From assembly GCF_030441895.1 (NCBI RefSeq), contig NZ_JARJAS010000009.1: a DNA stretch of 64,000 nucleotides; one strand, 5' to 3'. The stretch is from Enterococcus_D entomosocium. Its GTDB lineage: Bacteria; Bacillota; Bacilli; Lactobacillales; Enterococcaceae. The notes beneath the pieces were generated by a model. It was given only the letters and a program-made list of their open reading frames with translations, had not been told where the DNA came from and ran no database searches. The translations under genes and the position numbers were made by a program. Of the stretch, positions 16,706-24,683 are shown one piece after another (position 1 is the first letter of the stretch; each line of letters starts with the position of its first letter).

Positions 16706-18010
16706 TTATATTTCTTTTAAAGTGATTTCGACCACTGGTACCAACACATCTGGGGGGCAGACGGGTAAGCTGAGAACAAGGTCCTCTTTGTTGATGATGG
16801 CTTCCGTTGACGTGAGAACTTCCTCGGGATCAAATCCTCGATAAAACAACTCGGAGCCATCATGTAAGAAACGGATATGCTTCACGCATCCTGCAAGTCC
16901 CGGAAGATGCAAGGATTTGTAGGGGTAGGAGAAGAGGTGCAAGTAAAGTTTATTCCCGTTTTGGGTGTAACGACTGTCAATAGGCGGTTGAAAAGTGCTG
17001 GCACCACAGCCGATAATCGCTTGCTGATGATAATGCATCCATGAACCGATGGCTTCTAAATGGCCACGAGTTGGTAAGTTGATTTCTCCACGAGCATTCG
17101 GGCCGATATTTAAGAGAAAGTTCCCATCTTTTGCTACTGTGTCAATCAGCATTTTGGTCATCATTTCACTGGATTTCCAGTGCTGAGCATCACGATCATA
17201 GCCCCACGTTTCGTACATCGTTTGGCACGCTTCCCATATTAAAGGCAATCCATTCGCTTCTAATGGTTTGTCTGGTTGGAATTGCTCAGGGGTGGTAATC
17301 CCTCGGCCCAAATCCAAACGGTCATTCAGTAACATCTCCGGCTGTAGACTTCGGCAAATTTCTTCGATCCGCTTACTATCCCAATCGGCGGCACCCTTGC
17401 CTTTTGACCAGCCCCAATCTCGATGGCTATAAGGAAAATCAAACCACATATAATCGATGGTTCCATAATTGGTCAATAGTTCGGTGACTTGACCAGCCAA
17501 AAAATCTTGATAACGGCGCATGTCCCGCTGGTCATTGGCTTGACGGGCTTGAATAGTCTCTCGTTGCGGATGCAGGCCGTCGAGCGTGAAATCTGGATGA
17601 TACCAATCGATCAGCGAATGATACAGTCCGACCTTAATGCCTACCTTGCGAAATGCCGGCAGCAGTTCTGCTAAGAGGTCTCGCTTGAATGGGGTGTTGG
17701 TTACTTTGTAGTCGCTGAGCGCGGTGTCCCAAAGGGCAAAGCCTTCATGATGTTTCGTCGTGAAGACCATGTATTGAAAACCGGCCTTCTTTGCGGTTTG
17801 AGCCCATTCCTCCGCGTTGAAAAGATCAGGATCAAACTGAGAAAAATAGTTCTCGCGATAGGTGGTGGGTTCAATTTTTTCTGTCGTCATAAACCATTCG
17901 TGTCGAGCGCCAATACTGAATAGGCCGAAATGGATGAATAAGCCAAACCGATCATGGAGGAACCAGTTTGGATCAGGGTAGTTGGCAGGCCAATTCTTAT
18001 ACGTTCTCAT
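16706..18010 (-). CDS. GH29 family alpha-L-fucosidase (first copy)
   Basis: 434 residues without signal peptide, predicted intracellular exo-fucosidase. The GH29 signature T-T-K-H-H-E-G-F-A-L-W is near residue 85 and the nucleophile Asp is in Y-M-W-F-D-F near residue 192; N-I-G-P-N lies toward the C-terminal part of the catalytic barrel. AAGGAG precedes the ATG at 18010. It is the last gene of a four-gene minus-strand unit: YesL-like protein, GH20, hypothetical protein, GH29. Overall pattern differs clearly from the GH29 at 21365-22723, suggesting different linkages. Confidence 0.9.
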   Translation of the reverse strand: MRTYKNWPANYPDPNWFLHDRFGLFIHFGLFSIGARHEWFMTTEKIEPTTYRENYFSQFDPDLFNAEEWAQTAKKAGFQYMVFTTKHHEGFALWDTALSDYKVTNTPFKRDLLAELLPAFRKVGIKVGLYHSLIDWYHPDFTLDGLHPQRETIQARQANDQRDMRRYQDFLAGQVTELLTNYGTIDYMWFDFPYSHRDWGWSKGKGAADWDSKRIEEICRSLQPEMLLNDRLDLGRGITTPEQFQPDKPLEANGLPLIWEACQTMYETWGYDRDAQHWKSSEMMTKMLIDTVAKDGNFLLNIGPNARGEINLPTRGHLEAIGSWMHYHQQAIIGCGASTFQPPIDSRYTQNGNKLYLHLFSYPYKSLHLPGLAGCVKHIRFLHDGSELFYRGFDPEEVLTSTEAIINKEDLVLSLPVCPPDVLVPVVEITLKEI

Positions 18011-18035
18011 TAAAAATCACTCCTTTTTCACTCAC

Positions 18036-18533
18036 TTAAAGAAATTCTGTATTCGTCATGACTGTTTCTTGAATTTTCCAGCCATCTGCTTCCTTAACGA
18101 AAGTATGGTAAGCCTCTGTGATGTGATCACGGTAGGAAGAATCTTTTGGGCTGATCGTTTTCTGCTGCGCCGCGACCAGCATGGATCCTGTCTCTTGTTT
18201 AACGACTTCAAAAGAAAGCAGCGTGTGCTGCAGCTGTTCTTCTGCAAAAAAATCAGCCAATTCTTGGCTCGTCTCTGCTCGCGCCGCTGCCACGAGCGTG
18301 GCGGCATAAGCTGTCGCATCTTGGTCAGAGGCTGCTTGTAAATTTTCTTTCAGCACTGCCAAACAAGCCTCCGCCGCTGCTTGATTTGTAATATTACCTG
18401 TCATCTCCAGTTTTTCTGAAGGTTGGGCATGAACTGGAGCAGAAGAATCGGTTGTTAGAAAATAGAGAAAGAATAGGCTAACAATAGCTAGCAGACTCAC
18501 GATGACGGTTCGGCGCAGCAAGGATGTTTTCAT
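18036..18533 (-). CDS. Hypothetical exported or membrane-anchored protein
   Basis: 165 residues. A hydrophobic N-terminal segment at residues 8-26 follows three basic residues (R-R then V-I-V-S-L-L), so the protein is secreted or signal-anchored. The remainder is helical with Ala-rich and Glu-rich stretches and ends in a Y-H-T-F-V-K-E-A-D-G-W-K-I segment that recalls NTF2-like/DUF4440 folds; that resemblance is weak. It lies between the GH20 and GH29 genes on the minus strand (18 and 25 bases away), so it belongs to the island operon. Function unknown. A ribosome site GAAGGAG lies about 10 bases before the ATG. Confidence 0.75.
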   Translation of the reverse strand: MKTSLLRRTVIVSLLAIVSLFFLYFLTTDSSAPVHAQPSEKLEMTGNITNQAAAEACLAVLKENLQAASDQDATAYAATLVAAARAETSQELADFFAEEQLQHTLLSFEVVKQETGSMLVAAQQKTISPKDSSYRDHITEAYHTFVKEADGWKIQETVMTNTEFL

Positions 18534-18551
18534 AAGTTCTCACTCCTTCTT

Positions 18552-20423
18552 TTAAACATTAGAAATTTTCCCCGCACTATAGATTCCATGAAATAAATTG
18601 CGACCCACAGAAGTGCTGCCGCTGAAAGGGGTTACCATTGGTAAGGACGGTTGAGTCAATTCTTCCAAAGTATCGAGCTCCCCGTCCAAGAAGGCAGTAA
18701 GCCGCCAGAGTGTCGTGTCGCAGCGCATCAGCAAGGCGCCGTAGCGCAGATCGATACTCTCAAAACCAAAAGGTCGATTCCAGTCAAACCAGACTTTACG
18801 ATGGGCTTCATAAAGGGATTGCAAGGCGGATTTATAGACACTGAGCTCATCGACTGCTTGGCGCAATTCCGTGAAGTCCTTGCTTTTATAGGCACTGGTG
18901 ATTTGGTCGGTAATACAAGCTTTTTGTGCCAAAACATCAGCCAGCTGCTGATAAAAGGCAAACATCGTTTGTGTGTCCCGTGTTGATTTCACAGCTGCCA
19001 ACTCTTGAGCCAATGTTTGATAGTGGGATGCTAAAGAAAGATCGGTTAAGTTTTCCTGATACAAACCATACAGCAAGTCTTGGTAGAGCAGTAGCTTGCT
19101 GGGGTTTTCTCCGTGAGGATTGTTTTCTGGTACACCTGCAGTTTGATCAAAACGATCAAGCAGCAAGAAATCGCTACTAACTGACTCGTGAAAGAGCTGG
19201 AATTTTTCATTTAATTTCTCTAACGAAAGGTCGTTTCCAAACTGCGCTTCACTGAAATATTGCAAACCTAATAGCGCAGCAATCAGCGGTGTTTCGGCTC
19301 CGTCGTCGCCCCAAAGTGTGGCATAAACTTCCTGAACATCGTTTTCTTTGGCGGCTTGCAAGGCATGACGCATGGTGGCGAAACTCTTGCCATAGTTCGG
19401 CGCCAAACCGTTCCAAGTCCAGATACCTCCAGCAAAGGCGATCGGCTGTTTTAATTCCCGATGTTTCGCAAACATTCGCTGATAAGAGGCATGATCATGG
19501 TGGTAATAATCCCAGTAAACCATTTTGACAGCAGGAAGGTCAGCAAACAATTCTGTGGGAAAACACACGTCTGGATCGTAATAATCACCAGTAGGTGCAC
19601 CGATCCTAAAAAACATATCGCTCCACATCATCGGCTTAAAACCCACTTTTTGACAAAGCGCAGCTACCCGCTGCAGATGTTCGGCCATAATCGAGAAACG
19701 GTCTTTTAAACCGTGCAATACCAAATATCTTCCTTTCCCCAATTGGTGTGCTTCATCCATGCCAATGTGTAGCTGATCCGTCGAAAAACACGAACGGATC
19801 GAACAGATCGCTGCTTCCAAAAAGGTATATGTTTCTTCTTCTCCCACCAGTAAAATATCTTCCGTGTCCCGAATGTTTTTAGCAAATCCCCATTTTAAGG
19901 GATTCGTTAAGTGTGCCAATGTTTGAATCGCCGGAATCAAAGTTACACCTATAGCTTGCGCGTAGCTATCAAGCTTCTTTAACTCACCTTGTGTATAACG
20001 GCCTCGTAAATGACCAAAATAAGGATACTCTGGAATTTCATAAGTGTCTTCCATATAAAGCGTGAGACGATTAAGCCCCATCTTGCTTGTCAATAGAATA
20101 AAGCGTTGCAGTTTTTCAACGGTCATTACTGCATTGCGGGACAGATCGATCATTGGTCCAATTGCTTCAAAATGCGGCTGTTCTTCTAAGACATAGACTG
20201 GGCGGTCTTCATGCACCCATAAAGTTAATGCCCGAAATAAATGGGCCTTTTCTTGATAGTAAATGATTGTTGCTAGCGGACCGTGGCAAATTTTCAGAGA
20301 ACCGGGCCGTTGAATCAGCTGTAATGGATGCCCTTGCGGTGATTCTCGCAACGCTAGTTCCGGTAGTATGTTACTAAAAAAATCATCAAGATTTTCATTA
20401 CTTTGGATAAAAATGTCTTTCAT
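18552..20423 (-). CDS. GH20 family exo-beta-N-acetylhexosaminidase, pneumococcal GH20C-like
   Basis: 623 residues, no signal peptide. The catalytic Asp-Glu pair is in H-I-G-M-D-E-A-H near residue 225, inside the TIM barrel; W-S-D-M-F-F near 270 and W-T-W-N-G near 335 line the active site. A non-catalytic N-terminal domain and a helical C-terminal domain (from about residue 400) make up the rest. Size and motifs resemble the intracellular GH20C enzyme of Streptococcus pneumoniae, which removes beta-GlcNAc and GalNAc; that comparison is from memory. It follows the YesL-like gene by 15 bases. Confidence 0.88.
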   Translation of the reverse strand: MKDIFIQSNENLDDFFSNILPELALRESPQGHPLQLIQRPGSLKICHGPLATIIYYQEKAHLFRALTLWVHEDRPVYVLEEQPHFEAIGPMIDLSRNAVMTVEKLQRFILLTSKMGLNRLTLYMEDTYEIPEYPYFGHLRGRYTQGELKKLDSYAQAIGVTLIPAIQTLAHLTNPLKWGFAKNIRDTEDILLVGEEETYTFLEAAICSIRSCFSTDQLHIGMDEAHQLGKGRYLVLHGLKDRFSIMAEHLQRVAALCQKVGFKPMMWSDMFFRIGAPTGDYYDPDVCFPTELFADLPAVKMVYWDYYHHDHASYQRMFAKHRELKQPIAFAGGIWTWNGLAPNYGKSFATMRHALQAAKENDVQEVYATLWGDDGAETPLIAALLGLQYFSEAQFGNDLSLEKLNEKFQLFHESVSSDFLLLDRFDQTAGVPENNPHGENPSKLLLYQDLLYGLYQENLTDLSLASHYQTLAQELAAVKSTRDTQTMFAFYQQLADVLAQKACITDQITSAYKSKDFTELRQAVDELSVYKSALQSLYEAHRKVWFDWNRPFGFESIDLRYGALLMRCDTTLWRLTAFLDGELDTLEELTQPSLPMVTPFSGSTSVGRNLFHGIYSAGKISNV

Positions 20424-20438
20424 TACGAACGTCCCTTC

Positions 20439-21068
20439 TTAAGTTTCTTTTATCAGCAATGATTCTGAACGTTGGATCGCTTGAAAAGAGAACCAACTAT
20501 TTGGAAAAAGGAAAAAAGGAACAAAGCCGATGACTAATAAAATCGGTAAAAAAGTCAAAATGATTGTAGTTACTAAGATTCCCAAAATCATCGCAATCGT
20601 TTGGGGAATACTGATAACCATCAGTATTACTGCTTGCTTAAAATAGTGAAGAAGGGGCAAGTCATAACGCAAATACACTGGCAGCAGATACAAGCTGATC
20701 AAAAGGGCACTGATAAACAACAGCAGCAAAAAAAAGTGAATCAAGCTATTTTGGATAAAGGTACTAGAGATGCGCAATTCTAGCCATAAGAAAAGCAGCA
20801 AACCCGCTTGCATGGCTCCTAATTGATTGGCGCGACGGAAATTTTTTTTCACGACAGTTCTGAACCAAGGCTTCAAAGCCGCTGGGCGTTCCTTTTTTTG
20901 GAAACTGTTGAAAAAAGCTTGGATAATCGTAGCGGTGGCAGGGAAAATGCCTAAAAATATCCCATATCGAAATACCCAATAAAACCAAAGAAACTGCAAT
21001 TTTAGGCAATGGAGGAGCCATTCACCGACTTGATAGGAAACATGATAAAGACCATTGGATTGTTTCAT
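20439..21068 (-). CDS. DUF624 (YesL-like) membrane protein
   Basis: 209 residues with about five membrane helices (near residues 20-45, 75-100, 100-125, 140-165 and 165-190). Members of the YesL/DUF624 family typically accompany LplABC-type oligosaccharide importers and AraC-type regulators, as here, but their molecular role is not established. TGAGGA lies five bases before the ATG. First gene of the minus-strand unit and divergent from the second fucosidase operon. Confidence 0.85.
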   Translation of the reverse strand: MKQSNGLYHVSYQVGEWLLHCLKLQFLWFYWVFRYGIFLGIFPATATIIQAFFNSFQKKERPAALKPWFRTVVKKNFRRANQLGAMQAGLLLFLWLELRISSTFIQNSLIHFFLLLLFISALLISLYLLPVYLRYDLPLLHYFKQAVILMVISIPQTIAMILGILVTTIILTFLPILLVIGFVPFFLFPNSWFSFQAIQRSESLLIKET

Positions 21069-21364
21069 AAAATCCTCACTTTCTTACGGATTACCATTTT
21101 GTATCCGCTTTAATTGTTGTCCTTATCGTACCATTGATCCATGGATAATGGGCATGGATGAAAAAATCACACATCCCATACAGGAAAAACACAGCAAATA
21201 TATTTGATCCGCTTTATTTCTCCTAACGTTTTTATGGAAGGAAGCTTTCTTCATTACAAATTTTACAAACGCTCTTGCTTGGTTTAACACAGTGAAAAAA
21301 GTTACATATTGTTAGATGGACTTTTTTTCGCTTACATTTAGAACAAAGAAAGGAGTGCAAATGC
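21069..21364. promoter_or_regulatory. Divergent control region of the glycan island
   Basis: Non-coding stretch between two divergent operons. It contains the imperfect palindrome at 21131-21151 and several A/T-rich stretches, but no promoter with both hexamers near consensus, in keeping with activator-dependent promoters. Confidence 0.55.
21131..21151. promoter_or_regulatory. Imperfect palindrome, possible operator
   Basis: CCATTGATCC-ATGGATAATGG: arms of 10 bases around a central ATCCATGGAT palindrome, with a single extra base on the left arm. It lies between the divergent YesL-like and GH29 operons. The binding protein is unknown; candidates are the local AraC-type or RpiR regulators. Confidence 0.4.
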
Positions 21365-22723
21365 ATGACAAAAATTCGCGGTGATATTGAAGAAGCCAAG
21401 GAGAGAGAGCAAGCAGCGTGGGTCCCAGAAACAGAAATGCTCAAGCAGCGTCTGGAATGGTTTCAAGACTTGAAATTCGGAGTGATCTTCCATTATGGGC
21501 TGTATGCCGAAGCGGGGATCGTTGAATCATGGCAATTATCTGAAAAAGATGAATGGGCTAGAGAAAACCAGCCCTATCGAGAAACTATCGAAGCACTGCG
21601 TTTGGATTATTGGCAGTTGATTAATCAATTTGAGCCGAAGAAGCTGGATACCCGTAAATGGGCCAAGATCTGTAAGAAGGCGGGATTTAAGTACTGTTTA
21701 TTCACAACAAAGCATCATGATGGGTTTTCGATGTTCAACACAATGGAGTCAGAGTTTAAAATCGGCGGGAAATTAAGTCCCTTTAAACGCGACATTTTAC
21801 AAGAAGTGTTTACGGCGTTTCAAGAAGCAGGGATTGCAACAGGAGCCTACTATTCTAAAGCTGACTGGTATTCTCCTTTTTACTGGTTGGATGATGATAC
21901 CGTCAAAGGCCGTCATGCCAGCTATGACACCCACCTTCACCCAGAAATCTGGGCGCGCTATGTGTCATTTGTGCATCGTCAGATTGTAGAGATTACTTCC
22001 AATTACGGAAAAGTCGATTTTCTTTGGCTAGATGCCGGTTGGTGCGGGCAAGGAAAAGAAGACCTACAAATGGATCGTTTAGCTGAGATTGCACGTGAGA
22101 AACAGCCGGAATTGATCATCGTTGATCGAATGATGGGTGGCCGTCATGAAAACTATGTGACACCAGAACGCAAAATTCCTGCATTAGCAGAAATTCCTAA
22201 AAAAGTTTGGGAAAGCAATATCCCGATTGGGAATGATTGGGGATATGTGCCAAATGATACCTTCAAGAGCAGCCAAGAACTGCTGGAAACCTTGATTGAG
22301 GTAGTCAGCAAAGGGGGAAATTTGATTTTAGGTGTCGGCCCAACACCTGATGGCGAATTTACATTCGAAGAGACCCAACGCTTAGAAGAAATCGGCAATT
22401 GGTTGGCGCTATATGGTGAAGGCATCTATGAAACGCGGGCGAACCCAATAGCTTGGCCAAATGAATGGCATTTGACCTATCAAAAAGAGGGCAAGGCTCA
22501 TTTTGCATTTCGCAGTATCGCTGCAGGCGCTTTCGAACAGATTCCTTTAACAGAGATTGGCGCAACTGAAGAAGACGAGCTAATTGATCTAGCCACTAAA
22601 AAAGCGTTACCAGTCTATAAAAACGCTACCGAACCGTACCTCTTATGGTCGGATATCAGTCAGCCGAACGTTGGGGCAGTTGGGATTCGCGTTTCGACAC
22701 ATAGGGAAAAAAATACACATTGA
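21365..22723 (+). CDS. GH29 family alpha-L-fucosidase (second copy)
   Basis: 452 residues, no signal peptide. The signature T-T-K-H-H-D-G-F-S-M-F is near residue 115, the nucleophile Asp is in F-L-W-L-D-A-G-W near residue 220, and G-V-G-P-T-P-D-G follows near residue 322. The ATG at 21365 has AAAGGAG nine bases upstream. It heads the plus-strand operon with the LplB/LplC/LplA importer; a cre-like site sits right after its stop codon. Removes alpha-fucose from imported glycans by family inference. The different substrate loop (H-D-G-F instead of H-E-G-F) sets it apart from the other copy. Confidence 0.9.
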   Translation: MTKIRGDIEEAKEREQAAWVPETEMLKQRLEWFQDLKFGVIFHYGLYAEAGIVESWQLSEKDEWARENQPYRETIEALRLDYWQLINQFEPKKLDTRKWAKICKKAGFKYCLFTTKHHDGFSMFNTMESEFKIGGKLSPFKRDILQEVFTAFQEAGIATGAYYSKADWYSPFYWLDDDTVKGRHASYDTHLHPEIWARYVSFVHRQIVEITSNYGKVDFLWLDAGWCGQGKEDLQMDRLAEIAREKQPELIIVDRMMGGRHENYVTPERKIPALAEIPKKVWESNIPIGNDWGYVPNDTFKSSQELLETLIEVVSKGGNLILGVGPTPDGEFTFEETQRLEEIGNWLALYGEGIYETRANPIAWPNEWHLTYQKEGKAHFAFRSIAAGAFEQIPLTEIGATEEDELIDLATKKALPVYKNATEPYLLWSDISQPNVGAVGIRVSTHREKNTH

Positions 22724-22725
22724 TT

Positions 22726-22739
22726 TGAAAGCGAATACA
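22726..22739 (+). promoter_or_regulatory. Catabolite-responsive element (cre)
   Basis: TGAAAGCGAATACA fits TGNAANCGNWNNCA at every fixed position. It begins 3 bases after the fucosidase stop and 53 bases before the permease start, so CcpA could act there as a roadblock or on an internal promoter when preferred sugars are present. Confidence 0.55.
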
Positions 22740-22778
22740 ATTCATGATAAGGCTAACACCAAGCAAGGAGGAGGAAGA

Positions 22779-23732
22779 ATGGAAACAGCGCCAATCAGAC
22801 AAACCGTTTCAGTACCTAAAACAAAGAAACAGGATATAAAAATGAAAATCAAGAAAAATCGGCAATTGTACTTGTTTGTGTTGCCAGCATTTTTGATTAT
22901 TTTGATTTTCTCTTATGGACCGATGTATGGAATCATTATTGCATTCAAGGATTATATGCCTTCATTAGGGATTTTGGGCAGTCCTTGGGTTGGATTTAAA
23001 CATTTTCAACGTTTCTTCGATTCCTATTATTTTTGGGAACTCATCAAAAATACTTTAGGAATCAGTATCTATTCATTGGTTGTCGGTTTTCCGCTGCCGA
23101 TCATCCTGGCATTGGCTTTGAATGAGATCAAAGACGGCCCGTTTAAAAAGATTACCCAAACAGTCACCTATGCCCCAAACTTTATTGCTGTGGTGGTCAT
23201 GGTTGGTATGGTCATTGCTTTCTTATCTCCTTCAACAGGGATCATCAATCACCTATTAGAATTTTTGGGTTTCGAGCGGATCAGCTTTATGACTAATCCC
23301 CGTTGGTTTAAAACGATTTATGTCCTGTCCGGAGTTTGGCAAGGAACGGGATGGGGGTCTGTGATTTATCTGGCAGCTCTATCTGGAGTCGATACGCAAC
23401 TGCACGAAGCGGCAACGATCGATGGCGCTTCTCGTCTGCAACGCGTTTGGTATATCAATATTCCAACGATCATGCCCACGATGGTGATCTTATTGATAAT
23501 GAGCTTCGGCAGCTTGATGTCAGTTGGGTTTGAAAAAATCATCTTGATGCAGAATCCTTTGAACATGCAATCCTCGAATGTGATTGCGACCTTTGTTTAC
23601 CAGCAAGGGCTGTTAGATGCGCAGTACAGTTTTGCTGCGGCAGTCGGCCTATTTAACTCATTGATCAATTCCGTATTGTTGATCGTAGTCAATCATATTG
23701 CCAAACGTTTAAGCAATTCTAGTCTATTGTAG
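22779..23732 (+). CDS. Oligosaccharide ABC importer permease, LplB/YteP type
   Basis: 317 residues with about six membrane helices, the first near residues 30-50 (L-F-V-L-P-A-F-L-I-I-L). The typical Y-G-P-M-Y-G-I and I-A-F-K-D-Y motifs follow it directly. The EAA loop (E-A-A-T-I-D-G-A-S) lies near residue 210. Start at 22779 after AAGGAGGAGG; a longer upstream reading lacks a site. Operon order GH29-LplB-LplC-LplA is typical of importers for complex plant or host oligosaccharides. The ATPase is not encoded nearby. Confidence 0.92.
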   Translation: METAPIRQTVSVPKTKKQDIKMKIKKNRQLYLFVLPAFLIILIFSYGPMYGIIIAFKDYMPSLGILGSPWVGFKHFQRFFDSYYFWELIKNTLGISIYSLVVGFPLPIILALALNEIKDGPFKKITQTVTYAPNFIAVVVMVGMVIAFLSPSTGIINHLLEFLGFERISFMTNPRWFKTIYVLSGVWQGTGWGSVIYLAALSGVDTQLHEAATIDGASRLQRVWYINIPTIMPTMVILLIMSFGSLMSVGFEKIILMQNPLNMQSSNVIATFVYQQGLLDAQYSFAAAVGLFNSLINSVLLIVVNHIAKRLSNSSLL

Positions 23733-23747
23733 GAGGGAGGACCAAAA

Positions 23748-24662
23748 GTGAAAACAACTTCTTTAATAAAAGATACCCGTGCTGATAAAATCTTTTTGAT
23801 CTTTGTTTATGTGTTTTTAGCAATTTCATTGCTGATCGTTTTATATCCGCTGATCTATATCGTCAGTGCTTCGATCTCAAATCCGCATCTGGTAAACTCA
23901 GGTGAAATGTGGCTTTTACCAAAAGGAATCACCTTCGAAGGCTATCGAACATTATTGGGCAACAGCAGTATCTGGCGTGGCTATTTGAACACGATCTACT
24001 ATACAGTGTTAGGAACATCGATCAATCTCTTGGTAACCTTGCCTTGTGCCTATGCGTTATCGCGAGAAGATTTTTATGGGCGACGAGCCTTCACCAATTT
24101 TATGCTGGTTACCATGTTCCTGTCTGGTGGCTTGATTCCCAGCTATTTGCTGATTCGCAGCTTAGGTATGCTGAATACCGTTTGGGCACTGGTGATTCCA
24201 GGGGCCGTCTCGGTTTACAATGTGGTTGTCACACGAACGTTTTTTCAATCCACAATTCCGCGAGAGATGGAAGAAGCAGCGATTGTGGATGGTTGTTCCG
24301 ATTTTCGTCTATTCATGCAGATCGTTTTACCATTATCAACGCCGATCATTGCGGTAATGGCTTTGTTCTATGGCGTCGGACATTGGAACAGCTTCTTTAA
24401 CGCATTGATCTATCTTTCTGATCGATCGATGTACCCGCTGCAGATGATTTTAAGAGAAATTTTGATTCTTCAAGATATGTCTTCAAATACCGTCAGCAAT
24501 GTGACTTCAGAAATGGCGAATATGCTATATAGCAAACAGCAACTCGCTCAAGTCATCAAGTACGGTGTCATGATCGTTTCTTCGTTACCGGTAATCATCG
24601 TCTATCCGTTCTTACAAAAGTATTTTGTCAAGGGCATGATGGTCGGTTCAATTAAAGGATAA
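23748..24662 (+). CDS. Oligosaccharide ABC importer permease, LplC/YtcP type
   Basis: 304 residues, about six membrane helices starting at residues 13-35 (F-V-Y-V-F-L-A-I-S-L). The EAA loop (E-E-A-A-I-V-D-G-C-S) is near residue 180. GTG start with the double site GGAGGGAGG immediately upstream. The family C-terminus K-Y-F-V-K-G-M-M-V-G-S-I-K-G is intact. Pairs with the permease upstream to form the membrane channel. Confidence 0.93.
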   Translation: MKTTSLIKDTRADKIFLIFVYVFLAISLLIVLYPLIYIVSASISNPHLVNSGEMWLLPKGITFEGYRTLLGNSSIWRGYLNTIYYTVLGTSINLLVTLPCAYALSREDFYGRRAFTNFMLVTMFLSGGLIPSYLLIRSLGMLNTVWALVIPGAVSVYNVVVTRTFFQSTIPREMEEAAIVDGCSDFRLFMQIVLPLSTPIIAVMALFYGVGHWNSFFNALIYLSDRSMYPLQMILREILILQDMSSNTVSNVTSEMANMLYSKQQLAQVIKYGVMIVSSLPVIIVYPFLQKYFVKGMMVGSIKG

Positions 24663-24683
24663 AAAAATCAAAGGAGGAAGAAA

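Noticed and set aside
21267..21284. Second cre-like site before GH29 (around ACAAACGCTCTTG)
   Set aside because: Misses the fixed TG and final C of the pattern.
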